Source: an uncultured Clostridia bacterium
Lineage (GTDB): Bacteria; Bacillota; Clostridia; Oscillospirales; Acutalibacteraceae
Assembly (NCBI GenBank): GCA_947631835.1
Contig: CANRMW010000004.1
Coordinates: 1-35,964, forward strand
DNA length: 35,964 nucleotides
Direction of reading: 5' to 3'
Below are positions 6,963-16,036 of the stretch, piece by piece (within the stretch, counting starts at the first letter, position 1; the number at the start of each line of letters is the position of its first letter). Both the position numbers and the translations under genes were made by a program. Under the pieces are notes generated by a model. It did not search any database and was not told the DNA's origin. It saw only the letters and a list, made by a program, of their open reading frames with translations.

Positions 6963-9128
6963 TCAGTTTGATCCGCTCGCGGGCCGCTCCACCAGCCACA
7001 GCGCGTGCAGCGCCCGCGTACAGCCGAGGTACGCCTTGCGGTACAGATCGGGATCTCCCCGGTTCCCCGAGAAGAGATCCACGAGGATCACCGCGTCAAA
7101 TTCCAGCCCTTTCGCCAGGAGCAGCGGCATCACGGCGATCCGCGCGGAAACGCTGTCCTGCGGCGAGGCGACCGCCTGCGCGCCGAGCGTTTCCGGGAGC
7201 GCGGCTTGCAGCGCCAGCGCCTCCGCTTCGGTGTTCGTGATCACCGCGACGGACCCGAACCGCCCCAGCGTCCCCAAGATCTGCGCGACGGCGGGCGCGG
7301 GGTCCGCCGCCTCCACATACTGCGGCTCTCCGGCGGAGCGGTCGAAAAAGCTGTAGGTCTTCGGCACGGCGGGGTCCTCGTGCGCGAGGAGCCGGAACGC
7401 CAGTGTGTTGATCTCCTTCGACGACCGGTAGCACTTCGCCAGCGGGATGCGCCGCAGGTCCCCGCCGAAGACGAACGAGAACCCGTCGTAGTCGCGCACC
7501 GTGGTGACGGGATTGACCGCCTGATACACATCGGCCAGCAGCGTGAAGCTGCTTTTGGGGTACAGACGGCGCAGCAGGAGGAGCTGTGCCGGGCTCATGT
7601 CCTGCGCCTCGTCCAGAACGATGTGGCGCACCTCGTTGCGCGCGGGGGTCTCTCCCATCAGCACGCGGACGAGCAGGAGCAGGACCGCGTCTTCAAAGCG
7701 GAGCTGCCCGCTCTCCAGCGCGCGCGCCGTCCCCGCAGCGCCGAACTCCGCGCCGTCTTCCTCCCCGAAAAAGCGATCCAGAAGGAGGACGAGCTGCTTT
7801 TCCGCGTCCAGCCGGTTCAGCCGCGTGATCTCCTCCTCGACGGACACGACTTGCTCGATCCGCATTTTCCTCCAAAGGACGCGCGCCTCCTGCTTCGAAA
7901 GAGGCTCTCCCCGCTTTTCCTCGATCCGCCGGCAGATCTCCTCCCGGTGGTCGTCAAAAAACGCCTCGACGCGCTCCTGCGCCCATCGGACCAGCGCGTC
8001 CCGCCGCGCGCCGAACGTGGAAAACCGCCGCCCGGCAAAAACGTCGTCGGCGAGCGTCGGCGAGACGATCTCCGTCCCCTCCCAGCAGACGCGCGGCGTC
8101 CGGAGCGCAAAGCTGTCGAAATATTCCAGGCAGAAGGAGAGGAACGGCTGCCCGTATTTTTTCCCGATCCATTCGGTCCGCTTTGCGGCGGGCTCCGCCT
8201 CCACCGTGCGAAGCTGGTCGTAGTACGGCTCGATCCGAAACCGGGAACCGAGACACTCCGAGAGCAGCTCCGAAAAGACGACGGTCTCCGCCGGGCGCTC
8301 GCCGAGCTCCGGGAGCACTGAGGCGATATACGAGGCGAACACGCGGCTGCCGGAAAAGATCCGGATGTTTTCCGCGCGCAGCGTGTCGCGGTGATGGTAG
8401 AGAAGATACGCGAGCCGGTGCAGCCCGACGCTCGTCTTCCCGCTCCCGGCAAGGCCGTAGATCAGGCAGTTTTCGTCTGCCCGCGCCCGGATCGCCGCGT
8501 TCTGCTCCTTTTGGATGCTCCCGACGATGACCCGAAGCCTTGGCTCGGTGTTCTGCGCCAGCACCCGGCCGAGGATCTCGTCCGGCATCGCGGAGTCCCC
8601 GTCGTAGACGAGCTCCAGCCTGCCGTCCCGGATCTCAAACTGGCGCTTTCTCGTGATGCGCACCTCGCGGCTCCCGGCCGCCGTCTCGAACCGCCCCGGA
8701 CCGAGATCGAAATCGTAAAAGAGCGAGGCGACCGGCGCGCGCCAGTCCACCACCCACATCCGGCGCGAGGCTTCCTCCCGCATGCTGAACCGCCCGATGT
8801 AATAGGTCCGCGCAAGGCCCTCCTCCTCGAAGTCGAGCCGCGCGAAATACGGCGTGCGCGCCATTTGTTCCGCGCGGGCGATCTCCTCCTCGGCCCGCAG
8901 GTACGCGTCCTCCTCCGCCGCGACCTCCGCTTCCTCTGCGGTCAGGAAGGCCGCGTCGTCGAAATCGGAGACCGCGTGACGCCCGTTCTCCCACATCGCC
9001 CGTCTCGAGCGCATCGCCTTTTCGCGAAGCCCCTCCCGCGCCGCGCAGAGCGCTTCCAGCCGCGTCAAAAGGATCCGCTCCACCTCGGCGAGATACGCGC
9101 CTTCCTCCCGTATGGTCTGTTCGTCCAT
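6963..9128 (-). CDS. helD: HelD-like UvrD/Rep-family ATPase (RNA polymerase recycling)
   Basis: A 720-residue superfamily 1 helicase-like ATPase. The N-terminal coiled-coil arm (residues 1-90) is followed by VVDWRAPVASLFYD (126-139), a HelD signature. Motif I is GLAGSGKTS (225-233), motif II is DEAQD (506-510), then LLADVYQAVNP, and GCTRAL near the C-terminus. In Bacillus and Mycobacterium HelD binds RNA polymerase and releases it from stalled or post-termination complexes; I infer the same here. I chose ATG 9128, which has GGAGAGAGGAGAG upstream, over a start at 9179 that would precede the transcript. Length is close to B. subtilis HelD (774). Confidence 0.87.
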   Translation of the reverse strand: MDEQTIREEGAYLAEVERILLTRLEALCAAREGLREKAMRSRRAMWENGRHAVSDFDDAAFLTAEEAEVAAEEDAYLRAEEEIARAEQMARTPYFARLDFEEEGLARTYYIGRFSMREEASRRMWVVDWRAPVASLFYDFDLGPGRFETAAGSREVRITRKRQFEIRDGRLELVYDGDSAMPDEILGRVLAQNTEPRLRVIVGSIQKEQNAAIRARADENCLIYGLAGSGKTSVGLHRLAYLLYHHRDTLRAENIRIFSGSRVFASYIASVLPELGERPAETVVFSELLSECLGSRFRIEPYYDQLRTVEAEPAAKRTEWIGKKYGQPFLSFCLEYFDSFALRTPRVCWEGTEIVSPTLADDVFAGRRFSTFGARRDALVRWAQERVEAFFDDHREEICRRIEEKRGEPLSKQEARVLWRKMRIEQVVSVEEEITRLNRLDAEKQLVLLLDRFFGEEDGAEFGAAGTARALESGQLRFEDAVLLLLVRVLMGETPARNEVRHIVLDEAQDMSPAQLLLLRRLYPKSSFTLLADVYQAVNPVTTVRDYDGFSFVFGGDLRRIPLAKCYRSSKEINTLAFRLLAHEDPAVPKTYSFFDRSAGEPQYVEAADPAPAVAQILGTLGRFGSVAVITNTEAEALALQAALPETLGAQAVASPQDSVSARIAVMPLLLAKGLEFDAVILVDLFSGNRGDPDLYRKAYLGCTRALHALWLVERPASGSN

Positions 9129-9169
9129 ATCCGTCTCTCCTCTCTCCGTGCCGCGCCTCGAATGAAAAA

Positions 9170-9198
9170 ATGGTATCACAGTCTTCCCCGAATTGCAA
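9170..9198 (-). promoter_or_regulatory. promoter of helD
   Basis: On the minus strand TTGCAA (9198-9193), 17 bases, then TACCAT (9175-9170). It lies about 42 bp upstream of the chosen start. Confidence 0.5.
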
Positions 9199-9237
9199 GA
9201 CTTGTTTTTCCTCCCCTAATGTGCTATACTGTATATA

Positions 9238-9278
9238 AAGGAAGACCGGATCCGCGCGGGTCCGGCCTTCCGTTTTTT
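9238..9278. terminator. terminator downstream of the AraC-type gene
   Basis: A long interrupted stem, GGAAG-CCGGA (9240-9250) with TCCGG-CTTCC (9261-9271), lies immediately after the minus-strand stop at 9278. The better T-run (TTTTTT, 9273-9278) is on the plus strand; the minus-strand tail is CTTTATA. Confidence 0.5.
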
Positions 9279-10033
9279 CAGTTTTCCCACGACGCGTAGC
9301 GGTCCCTGTATTCCGTGGGGAGCATCCCCACATACCGCTTGAACACCTTGGAAAGGTAGTCCGCGCTGCTGAACCCCACCGTTTCCGCGACACGGGAGAT
9401 TTTGAGCTGCTTATTCATAAGCAGCTCCATCGAGCGCTCGATGCGCACTTCCGTGATGTACTGCCGGATCGTTTTGCCCGTGCGCTTTTTGAAAAGCCCG
9501 GAAAGGTAGGTGGGCGTCAGGTACACGCGCTTCGCGAGGTATCCCACGGTGAGGTCCTTGTCCCCGTAGCGCTCCTGAATGATCTGGACCGCCCGCTCCG
9601 CCGCGCCGCCGCCGGACTGCTGCGCGCGGCCCGGGCCGGGAGAAGGCCGCTGCCGCTCCTGCGTGCCCTCCCACATCACGCTCCGGTGTCCCATGACGGA
9701 CGACGGGAGCTGCGCCAGCAGGAACCGCTGCATGGCCGAAAGGGATTCCGGCCTTCGAAGCGGCTCCGGAAACGCCGCATGGTCGCGCCGGTCCGGATCC
9801 TCCAAGCACCAGAGCACGCAGCAGACGCTCCGCACGAGGTCGGGGTCGGCCTCCGGCTGCGCGGAGAGCGTCTCGAAAATGCCGTGGAGCGCGTTCCAAG
9901 CGCCCATCCTGTCCCGGCGGGTGATAGCGGAGAAAAAGCGGTTCAGCGCGGCGAAGTCAAACGCAAGCGGGGCATACCCCTCTCGGCCTTCAAACAGCGC
10001 CGCCTCCCGCTTTTCCTCGTTGTTTTCTCCCAC
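9278..10033 (-). CDS. AraC-family transcriptional regulator
   Basis: A 251-residue DNA-binding regulator. The C-terminal about 100 residues form two helix-turn-helix units: LTVGYLAKRVYLTPTYLSGL, then ISRVAETVGFSSADYLSKVF followed by the conserved end GMLPTEYR. The N-terminal half is a helical domain like the linker of YesN-type response regulators, but no receiver domain is present, so the input signal is not visible. The upstream promoter places transcription start near 10095, so the frame's TTG at 10102 cannot be used. GTG 10033 has GAGGGGG about eight bases upstream. It sits downstream of the sugar-uptake operon on the same strand and is its likely regulator (inference from position). Confidence 0.82.
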   Translation of the reverse strand: MGENNEEKREAALFEGREGYAPLAFDFAALNRFFSAITRRDRMGAWNALHGIFETLSAQPEADPDLVRSVCCVLWCLEDPDRRDHAAFPEPLRRPESLSAMQRFLLAQLPSSVMGHRSVMWEGTQERQRPSPGPGRAQQSGGGAAERAVQIIQERYGDKDLTVGYLAKRVYLTPTYLSGLFKKRTGKTIRQYITEVRIERSMELLMNKQLKISRVAETVGFSSADYLSKVFKRYVGMLPTEYRDRYASWEN

Positions 10034-10092
10034 AAAAAGCGCCCCCTCGCGGTCCCGGCGCGCCGCGACAGGCCGCGCCGGATCCCTTTCTC

Positions 10093-10130
10093 TTTTATAC
10101 AAGTATAAAGGAATCCGCGCGCGTTGTCAA
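10093..10130 (-). promoter_or_regulatory. promoter and palindromic operator of the AraC-type gene
   Basis: On the minus strand TTGACA (10130-10125), 17 bases, TATACT (10107-10102). The -10 is embedded in an inverted repeat of TATAC/GTATA type (10093-10110), a position where a bound repressor would block polymerase. Confidence 0.72.
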
Positions 10131-10168
10131 GGCCGCCGGATCTTTCGCGAAGGGCGCTCCGTTTTGCC

Positions 10169-11260
10169 TTATTCGCCGATCTTTTCGGGCATCCAGCCCT
10201 TCTTCACACTGCTCCTCAGGTCCCAGCCGTCCGGATCGGAGAGCAGCTTATAGCTCCACCAGAAATAGCCCGCGCCCTCGTCCCACGCGGTGAGCTGCGC
10301 GTCCGCGAGCATCCGGAAGGAGAGCTTCTTCTGCCACGGGGTCATCTCCTCCATCCCCTCGACATGGTGGGAGATGCACCATTCCCCGACGATCACCGGG
10401 AAATAGCGGGACATCTCGCGGATGTCGTCGCGGTAATGCCCGAGCACGTCGTCCACGAGCGCCTTCGTCGTCTTCGCGGCGGGATTCATCATGTAGATGT
10501 GCGTGTCGAGCCAAACGTTCTTGAACTCCGGCTCCTGCATGAACTCCTTCCACATCTTCATGCGGAAGCCGTCGTGGAACACGACCGCCTTGTCTTCCGC
10601 AAGGTATTTGCGGATCTCCCGGTACGCCTTCTTGTAGAAACCGCAGAGGAACTCAAACGGCACGGGCCCGCTGCCTGCGGCGCGTTCGGGGTCTGTCGGC
10701 GGGTAGCGATTTACGATCATCGGCCACATCTCTGGAGAGATCGGCTCGTTGAGGATCTGGACGCCGAAAAGCGCCTCGCGGTCCGCATAGCGCTGCGCCA
10801 GCATCCCGAGCACCTTCACGACGCGCGCCTCGTTCTCCGGCTTCTGCGCGAACTTGCACACGCCGCAGATCCCGCCGTTGTCGAACCCGTTCTGGCTGTC
10901 CGGCGCGGTGTGGACGTCGATGAGGATCTTCAGGCCCGTCTCCTCCGCCCAGTCGAACGCCTTGTCCAGATATTCGATGCACGGCACATACGGGTCGCAG
11001 AACGCGGGGTCGTCCCCAAAGATGAAGTGCGGCACCGGGATGCGAAGCGTGTTGAAGCCGTGGTCCCGGATCCACCGGAAGTCCTCCAGCGTGACGTAGG
11101 TGTCGCGGTGACGCTTCATCCGCGCAAGCAGCTCCTCACGCGGCAGACGCAGGCACAGATCGGTCTCGTCCTCCGCGTCCACGCCGGCAAAAAGCTCCGG
11201 GGACATCCATTTTTCGAGCACGAGCCAGTTTCCCAAATTGACGCCATGGATCTTCTCCAT
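10169..11260 (-). CDS. glycoside hydrolase family 5 enzyme (glucanase-like)
   Basis: A 363-residue GH5 (clan GH-A) retaining glycosidase without signal peptide, so it acts in the cytoplasm. GVNLGNWLVLEKWMSP at residues 6-21 resembles exo-beta-1,3-glucanase-type GH5 members. The acid/base is E172 in ILNEP, the conserved H254/Y256 pair is in THIYMM, and the nucleophile is E293 in VGEWC. The start has AGGAAGGAG upstream. It follows the GH42 gene by 123 bp, last in the transporter operon. The substrate is probably an imported beta-glucan or mannan-type oligosaccharide; which one cannot be told from sequence. Confidence 0.85.
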   Translation of the reverse strand: MEKIHGVNLGNWLVLEKWMSPELFAGVDAEDETDLCLRLPREELLARMKRHRDTYVTLEDFRWIRDHGFNTLRIPVPHFIFGDDPAFCDPYVPCIEYLDKAFDWAEETGLKILIDVHTAPDSQNGFDNGGICGVCKFAQKPENEARVVKVLGMLAQRYADREALFGVQILNEPISPEMWPMIVNRYPPTDPERAAGSGPVPFEFLCGFYKKAYREIRKYLAEDKAVVFHDGFRMKMWKEFMQEPEFKNVWLDTHIYMMNPAAKTTKALVDDVLGHYRDDIREMSRYFPVIVGEWCISHHVEGMEEMTPWQKKLSFRMLADAQLTAWDEGAGYFWWSYKLLSDPDGWDLRSSVKKGWMPEKIGE

Positions 11261-11383
11261 TTGTTTTGCTCCTTCCTGTGATCTTTCCTCTTGCTTTCGC
11301 GGGCGGCAAAGGTCCCGCCCCGTTTGCGGCGGCTGGACCCGCCGCCTTTCCGTCTCCTGTTTTGCGCTTTCCGCGCCTCGGGG

Positions 11384-13384
11384 TCAGTCCTCCTCGATGA
11401 CGGCGAACCCCCACGGCGCAAGGCGAAGGGTCTCGCCCCGCTTCACTTTCCCGCCGCCGATCAGCTCCGTGCCGTCGCCGTGCAGATACGTCTGCTCGGC
11501 GTCGTCTCCGGAATAGTTGAGGTAGAACCGCAGGTTCTTCCCGCTGCGGCCGACGCCGCTTTCGATGTGCAGCTTCGCCGTCTGCTCCGCGCCCCACAGC
11601 CCGGCCTCCTCGAGGATGGGCCGCAGGATCGCCTTGAGGCACGCGGGAGAGGTCATCGTCCCGATGTAAACGGCTCTGCCCTCGCCGCACGCGTTTTCCG
11701 TGACGGCGGCATACTTCCCCCAGAACTTGTGGTCGTAGGCGGCGAGCACCTTCGCGCCCTCGGGACGGAGCAGCTCCATCCAGACGCGCGCCTCGCGGTC
11801 GTTTTCCGGCAGCGCCAAAACGTCGCTTTTCAGCCGCACGTTTTCCGGCTTCGTGAACTCGTCGTATACGGCGCCGAAGCACGGCGCGAGCACCGCGGGC
11901 TGCACCTCGGGATAGACCTTGAGGTTCTCGTCCGAAAACGCGGTCTTGAACGTCGCGACGAGCGTGCCGCCGCCGAGCGCATACTCTTTCAGCCGTTCGA
12001 GCAGTTCGCGCGGGGCGGTGTAGAGCGCCGGGACGAAGAGGACGTCGTAGTCCGCGAAGTCCGCCGTATCCGTCGGGAAGAGGATGTCGCAGCCGACGTT
12101 CATCTCATAGAGCGCGTCAAAGAGCCAGCGGACCACGTCGTTGTAGCCGACGCCCCGCTCCGGCAGGCGGAACTGGTCCAGCGCGGTGAGCGCTTCGTTG
12201 CTCACGAGCATCGCCGCGCGGTTCTTCTTTTTCATGCCCGCGAGCTTCGGGCTGAGGCGCGCGAGATCCGCGCCGACCGTACACGCCTCGCGGTAGGGCG
12301 CGTTCGGCTGGAGATCGTGGCTGAGCAGGCCCTTCCAGTATGTCTCGAACGAATTGTGGATCGAGTGCCAGTGCCAGTACATCACGCCGCACGCCCCGCT
12401 CGCGATGTGGCTGAACGCCTGCAGGCGGAGCTGCCCGTCGTAGGGCGTCCAGTTCACATGGCCCTGCGCCTCCGTTTCGAGGACGATGTAGTTGTCCCGC
12501 TTCAGGCTGCGCGCGACCGCCCCGCCAAACGCGATCTCCTTGCCGGTCAGGTGGTCCTGCGTCGGGTGATAGATGTCGCAGCCGGCGAGCGTCAGGCAGC
12601 GCGAAGCGGACTTGTGGTTGACGTCCGGCTGCACGCCGAAGGAATAGCCGCGCCACTCGAAATCGAAGTTGTGCGTGATGAACTGGTCCCCGCGCGCGTA
12701 TTCCCGCACGATGCCCGCCTGCCACGCGAGGAAGTCATCGACGAGGCTCCGCTGGAACTCGGCGAACGCCGCCGCAAAGCTCCCGTTGATCGTTCCGGTC
12801 ACGTCGGGGACGTTCTCCCAGCAATCGACGCGGTTGCTCCAGTAATTGAAGCCGAACGCCTCGTTCATCTTCTCGACGGTGCCGAACCTTTCCTTCAGCC
12901 ACGCGACAAAGCGCTTCTGGACGTTTTTGCCGCAGGTGCCGTAGTGCTTCGTCTCGTTGTCGAGCTGGAAACCGATCACGTTCGGGTACTTCTGCACGCA
13001 CTCCATCAGCCTGCGGATCACGCGCTCGGCGTGGAAGAGATACGCGGGCGCGGTGATGTCCATGTTCTGCCGCGGGCCATATTTGCCCTGCCCGCGCGGC
13101 GTCACCGCGAGGATCTCCGGGTGCTCCGCCGCGAGCCATGGCGGGATCGCATAGGTGGGCGTGCCGACGATCACCGAGATACCCGCCTTCTGCGCCGCCG
13201 CGAGCGCGCGCTCGACGTGGGTGAAATCGAACACGCCGTTTTGCGGCTCCTCGCTCGCCCAGGTCGATTCCGCGATGCGGATGACGTTCATGCCCGCCGC
13301 GCGGATCATCTCCATATCCTTTTCCAGCCGTTCATACGGCATGTATTCGTCGTAGTACGCTGCGCCATAAAGCAGCTTTTCCAT
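11384..13384 (-). CDS. glycoside hydrolase family 42 beta-galactosidase-type enzyme
   Basis: A 666-residue GH42-like enzyme that releases terminal sugars, normally beta-galactose, from oligosaccharides. The TIM barrel starts YGAAYYDEYMP. The acid/base E144 is in FQLDNET and the nucleophile E303 in VLETEAQGH. A trimerisation-type domain (residues about 400-600) and a small C-terminal beta domain follow. The Cys cluster that binds zinc in many GH42 enzymes is absent, unlike the second GH42 at 32021. No signal peptide. Upstream lies a partial terminator hairpin separating it from the solute-binding protein, probably lowering its expression. Specificity may differ from galactose (arabinose is possible). 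Confidence 0.85.
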   Translation of the reverse strand: MEKLLYGAAYYDEYMPYERLEKDMEMIRAAGMNVIRIAESTWASEEPQNGVFDFTHVERALAAAQKAGISVIVGTPTYAIPPWLAAEHPEILAVTPRGQGKYGPRQNMDITAPAYLFHAERVIRRLMECVQKYPNVIGFQLDNETKHYGTCGKNVQKRFVAWLKERFGTVEKMNEAFGFNYWSNRVDCWENVPDVTGTINGSFAAAFAEFQRSLVDDFLAWQAGIVREYARGDQFITHNFDFEWRGYSFGVQPDVNHKSASRCLTLAGCDIYHPTQDHLTGKEIAFGGAVARSLKRDNYIVLETEAQGHVNWTPYDGQLRLQAFSHIASGACGVMYWHWHSIHNSFETYWKGLLSHDLQPNAPYREACTVGADLARLSPKLAGMKKKNRAAMLVSNEALTALDQFRLPERGVGYNDVVRWLFDALYEMNVGCDILFPTDTADFADYDVLFVPALYTAPRELLERLKEYALGGGTLVATFKTAFSDENLKVYPEVQPAVLAPCFGAVYDEFTKPENVRLKSDVLALPENDREARVWMELLRPEGAKVLAAYDHKFWGKYAAVTENACGEGRAVYIGTMTSPACLKAILRPILEEAGLWGAEQTAKLHIESGVGRSGKNLRFYLNYSGDDAEQTYLHGDGTELIGGGKVKRGETLRLAPWGFAVIEED

Positions 13385-13406
13385 AGGTTCCCCCTCTTGC
13401 CTGGAT

Positions 13407-13446
13407 ACAAAGAGGGGCGGCGAAGATCGCCTCCGCCGTCCCCCGT
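13407..13446 (-). terminator. intra-operon attenuating hairpin between the binding protein and GH42 genes
   Basis: GGGGCGGCG (13414-13422) pairs with CGCCG-T-CCCC (13434-13443) with a one-base bulge. On the minus strand it is followed by TCTTTGT. It would let part of the transcripts end after the abundant binding protein. Confidence 0.5.
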
Positions 13447-13485
13447 TTTTTGTTTGGTTTCCGTTCAGATCCCAATCCGCAGCGA

Positions 13486-15039
13486 TCAGGACTCAGGCGG
13501 GAAATTCTTGATGTAGTCTTCGAGCTGCGCCTGCAGGGTCTCGATGACCTTATTGACGCCGGCGGCTTCCATCTGAGACTGGAACTCCTTGAGGCCAGCC
13601 TCGAGGTCATCGGTGAAGCCGAGCTCCAGCGGCCACCAGTACTGCTGCACGACGTTGCCGCAAGCATTGTACTCGGTCTCGATGGAGGTGGTGTCGATCG
13701 TGAAGCCGGAATAATACTGGCTGTGGCGGTTACCGTTCTCTGCAATGTAGGCGTCCCACTCGGCCTTCATCTCCTGCTCGTCCTCCGGAGAACCTTCGGT
13801 CGGCAGATTGAACTTCGAGTTTCTCGCAGCCCACATGCCGGTCGAACCGTAGTCCTGATCGGCGTTCAGCGTGCGGACCTGGCCGTCAACGATCTCATAA
13901 GTCGTGCCCTCGATGCCGTTCATGAACGCACGGTAGCCCTCTTCATCGGTGGTGATGTAGTCATAGAGCTGCAGCGCACGGTCGGCGTGCTTCGTGGTGG
14001 TCGGGATGACGCAGGCGTCCTGGGTGAACGGGAGGTTGGAAACGTCCTTGACCCAGTTCTTGTAGCCCCAAGTCCAGCCCTTCGGGTCATTGTACTCGTT
14101 GATGACCTTGCCGGAGTAAGTATCGACGTTATGGACGTCCACGCAGAAGATGCCGTTGTCCATTTCGTTGTTGCCCGCATTGGACAGGGCGGAACGGGAC
14201 CAGAAGCCCTTCTCGCACCAGCGCTTCATCATGGTCAGGAAGTCCATGACGCCGTCATACTGATACCAGGTCGTGAGCTTCGGCTCATCCGCGAACGGAT
14301 CGATGAAGAGCCAAGAGGTGCCGCGGATCGCGTACAGGCTGTTCGCACCGAGCCACATGTCGTCGAGCTCGCTGCCGGACATCGTGACGCCGTAAGGCTG
14401 CATCTCCGGATACTTCGCCTTGATCGCATCGAGGTAGGTCTCGAGGTCGTCAAAACCTTCCATCGCGCCGTCCCACTCGGAATCGTCGAGCAGGTCGGTA
14501 CGGTAATACGGGCCGTAAGCGGAATAGGTGGCGAGCAGCGTCGGGATGCAGTAGTAGTGGCCGTTGACGGTCGCCTGGATCTTCGCCGCCTCGGACTGCT
14601 GCGCCCAGTTGTTCGGCGCGTACTTCGGCCAAATGTCGTCCAGCTCCTTGAACGCGCCCTTCTGCGCCAGAGAGGCGTAGCTCAGCCACGTCGCGGTGTA
14701 GGCGAGGTCAAACTCTTCGCCGGAGGAGAACAGCAGCGGATACTTGTTGCCGTAGTCGGACCACGCGATCCACTGGGTCGTCAGCGTGGTGTTGAGTTTC
14801 TCCTGGAACAGCTTGTTGTAATTTGCCTCGACTTCGTCCCACTTGCCGGGCTTGTCGCTGATGAAATACATCGTCAGGTTGACCGCCTGGGAGTTGTCCA
14901 CGTCGGGCAGGTCCCCGCTGCCGGAGCCGCTGCCGCCTGCCGCGCTGCCGGAGCCGCTGCCGCCGGAGCAGCCGGCGAACACCGTGACCGCAAGCGCCAG
15001 AACCAGCACGAGGGCCAGGAACTTCTGGAACTTCTTCAT
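13486..15039 (-). CDS. lipoprotein solute-binding protein of a carbohydrate ABC importer (LipO/DUF3502 type)
   Basis: A 517-residue extracellular sugar-binding lipoprotein. The signal peptide MKKFQKFLALVLVL ends in the lipobox FAGC (lipid-anchored C24), followed by a Gly/Ser-rich tether (residues 25-42) and a family 1 periplasmic-binding fold. The C-terminal part resembles DUF3502 (LEAGLKEFQSQMEAAGVNKV). AAGGAGG precedes the ATG by about nine bases. It lies 57 bp downstream of the permease pair, and a hairpin follows. Members usually bind oligosaccharides and depend on a shared MsmX-type ATPase encoded elsewhere, none being in this operon. Confidence 0.88.
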   Translation of the reverse strand: MKKFQKFLALVLVLALAVTVFAGCSGGSGSGSAAGGSGSGSGDLPDVDNSQAVNLTMYFISDKPGKWDEVEANYNKLFQEKLNTTLTTQWIAWSDYGNKYPLLFSSGEEFDLAYTATWLSYASLAQKGAFKELDDIWPKYAPNNWAQQSEAAKIQATVNGHYYCIPTLLATYSAYGPYYRTDLLDDSEWDGAMEGFDDLETYLDAIKAKYPEMQPYGVTMSGSELDDMWLGANSLYAIRGTSWLFIDPFADEPKLTTWYQYDGVMDFLTMMKRWCEKGFWSRSALSNAGNNEMDNGIFCVDVHNVDTYSGKVINEYNDPKGWTWGYKNWVKDVSNLPFTQDACVIPTTTKHADRALQLYDYITTDEEGYRAFMNGIEGTTYEIVDGQVRTLNADQDYGSTGMWAARNSKFNLPTEGSPEDEQEMKAEWDAYIAENGNRHSQYYSGFTIDTTSIETEYNACGNVVQQYWWPLELGFTDDLEAGLKEFQSQMEAAGVNKVIETLQAQLEDYIKNFPPES

Positions 15040-15096
15040 TTTCTAATCCTCCTTGAGAATTGATTATTACAGACCGGTCGTTTTTTCAGCCAAGGA

Positions 15097-16011
15097 TCAA
15101 CCCTTGACGGAACCGATCGTAACGCCTTTGACGAAATACTTCTGCAGGAACGGATACAGAAGGATGATCGGGCCGGTGGCGATCACAGCCATGGCGAGCT
15201 TGAGCGTCGTGGAAGGCAGATCCTCCACCGGGATGCCGAGGAGCGTCGCGATGCGCGACATCGCAGCCGCTTTCTGCGTCATGTTGTAGAGCATGTACTG
15301 CAGCGGGAACTTCCACTCGGAGTTGATGTACAGCATCGCATTGTACCAGTCGTTCCAGTAGCCGAGGGCGATGAACAGGCCGATCGTCGCAAGGCCGGAG
15401 CCGAGCAGCGGGAGAACGATCTGGAAGAAGATGCGGACTTCGCCCGCGCCGTCGATCTTCGCGGATTCGATCAGCGCCGTGGGGAGCGCCTGGATAAAGT
15501 TCCGCATGATGAGCATGTAGAACACCGGGCACAGACCGGGCAGGATCAGCGCGAGCAGGCTGTCCTTCAGGTGGTAATACCGGATGAAGAAGATGTAGGT
15601 GCAGACCATGCCGCCGTTGAACAGCGTCGTGAAATAGAAGTAGAAGGAAATCACGTTGCGGTATTTGAAATCCTTGCGGCTGATGACGAACGCCGTCATC
15701 GTCAGAAGGATCAGGCCGACGCCGGCGCCGACCGCCGTGATGAAGATCGTGATGCCGTAAGCCCGGATGATGTCCATCGGCTGACGGAACACGAACTCAT
15801 ACGCCTCCGTCGAAAAGCCCTGCGGGAGAATGCTCAGGCCGTGCAGGCGGATCTCCTGCTCCACGGAGAAGGAACCGGAGATCAGGATGATAAACGGGAT
15901 CAGGCAGACCAGCGCGAGGATGGAAATCAGGATATATCCGATGACGTTAAACGCAATGGTCGCGCCCGCTACCTTGATCTTATTAGACCGTACCGAAGTT
16001 GTTTTGGGCAT
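15097..16011 (-). CDS. carbohydrate ABC transporter permease (LplC/MalG-like)
   Basis: A 304-residue inner-membrane subunit of a CUT1-type sugar importer with about six membrane segments. The EAA loop that contacts the ATPase reads IESAKIDGAGEVRIF. The C-terminus YFVKGVTIGSVKG is typical of the LplC group. I chose ATG 16011 because AAAGGAGG lies eight bases upstream; the frame extends to 16050 without a ribosome site. It pairs with the permease encoded 25 bp upstream. Confidence 0.9.
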   Translation of the reverse strand: MPKTTSVRSNKIKVAGATIAFNVIGYILISILALVCLIPFIILISGSFSVEQEIRLHGLSILPQGFSTEAYEFVFRQPMDIIRAYGITIFITAVGAGVGLILLTMTAFVISRKDFKYRNVISFYFYFTTLFNGGMVCTYIFFIRYYHLKDSLLALILPGLCPVFYMLIMRNFIQALPTALIESAKIDGAGEVRIFFQIVLPLLGSGLATIGLFIALGYWNDWYNAMLYINSEWKFPLQYMLYNMTQKAAAMSRIATLLGIPVEDLPSTTLKLAMAVIATGPIILLYPFLQKYFVKGVTIGSVKG

Positions 16012-16036
16012 AACTCGAACCTCCTTTTCTCCGTGA

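Noticed and set aside
10034-10102. TTG start at 10102 for the AraC-type gene
   Set aside because: The -10 box of its promoter overlaps this codon, so it would lie upstream of the transcript; GTG 10033 fits better.
11291-13516. A 741-codon plus-strand frame opposite GH42
   Set aside because: Low-information composition rich in Arg, Val and Glu; the opposite strand encodes a complete GH42 enzyme with catalytic residues.
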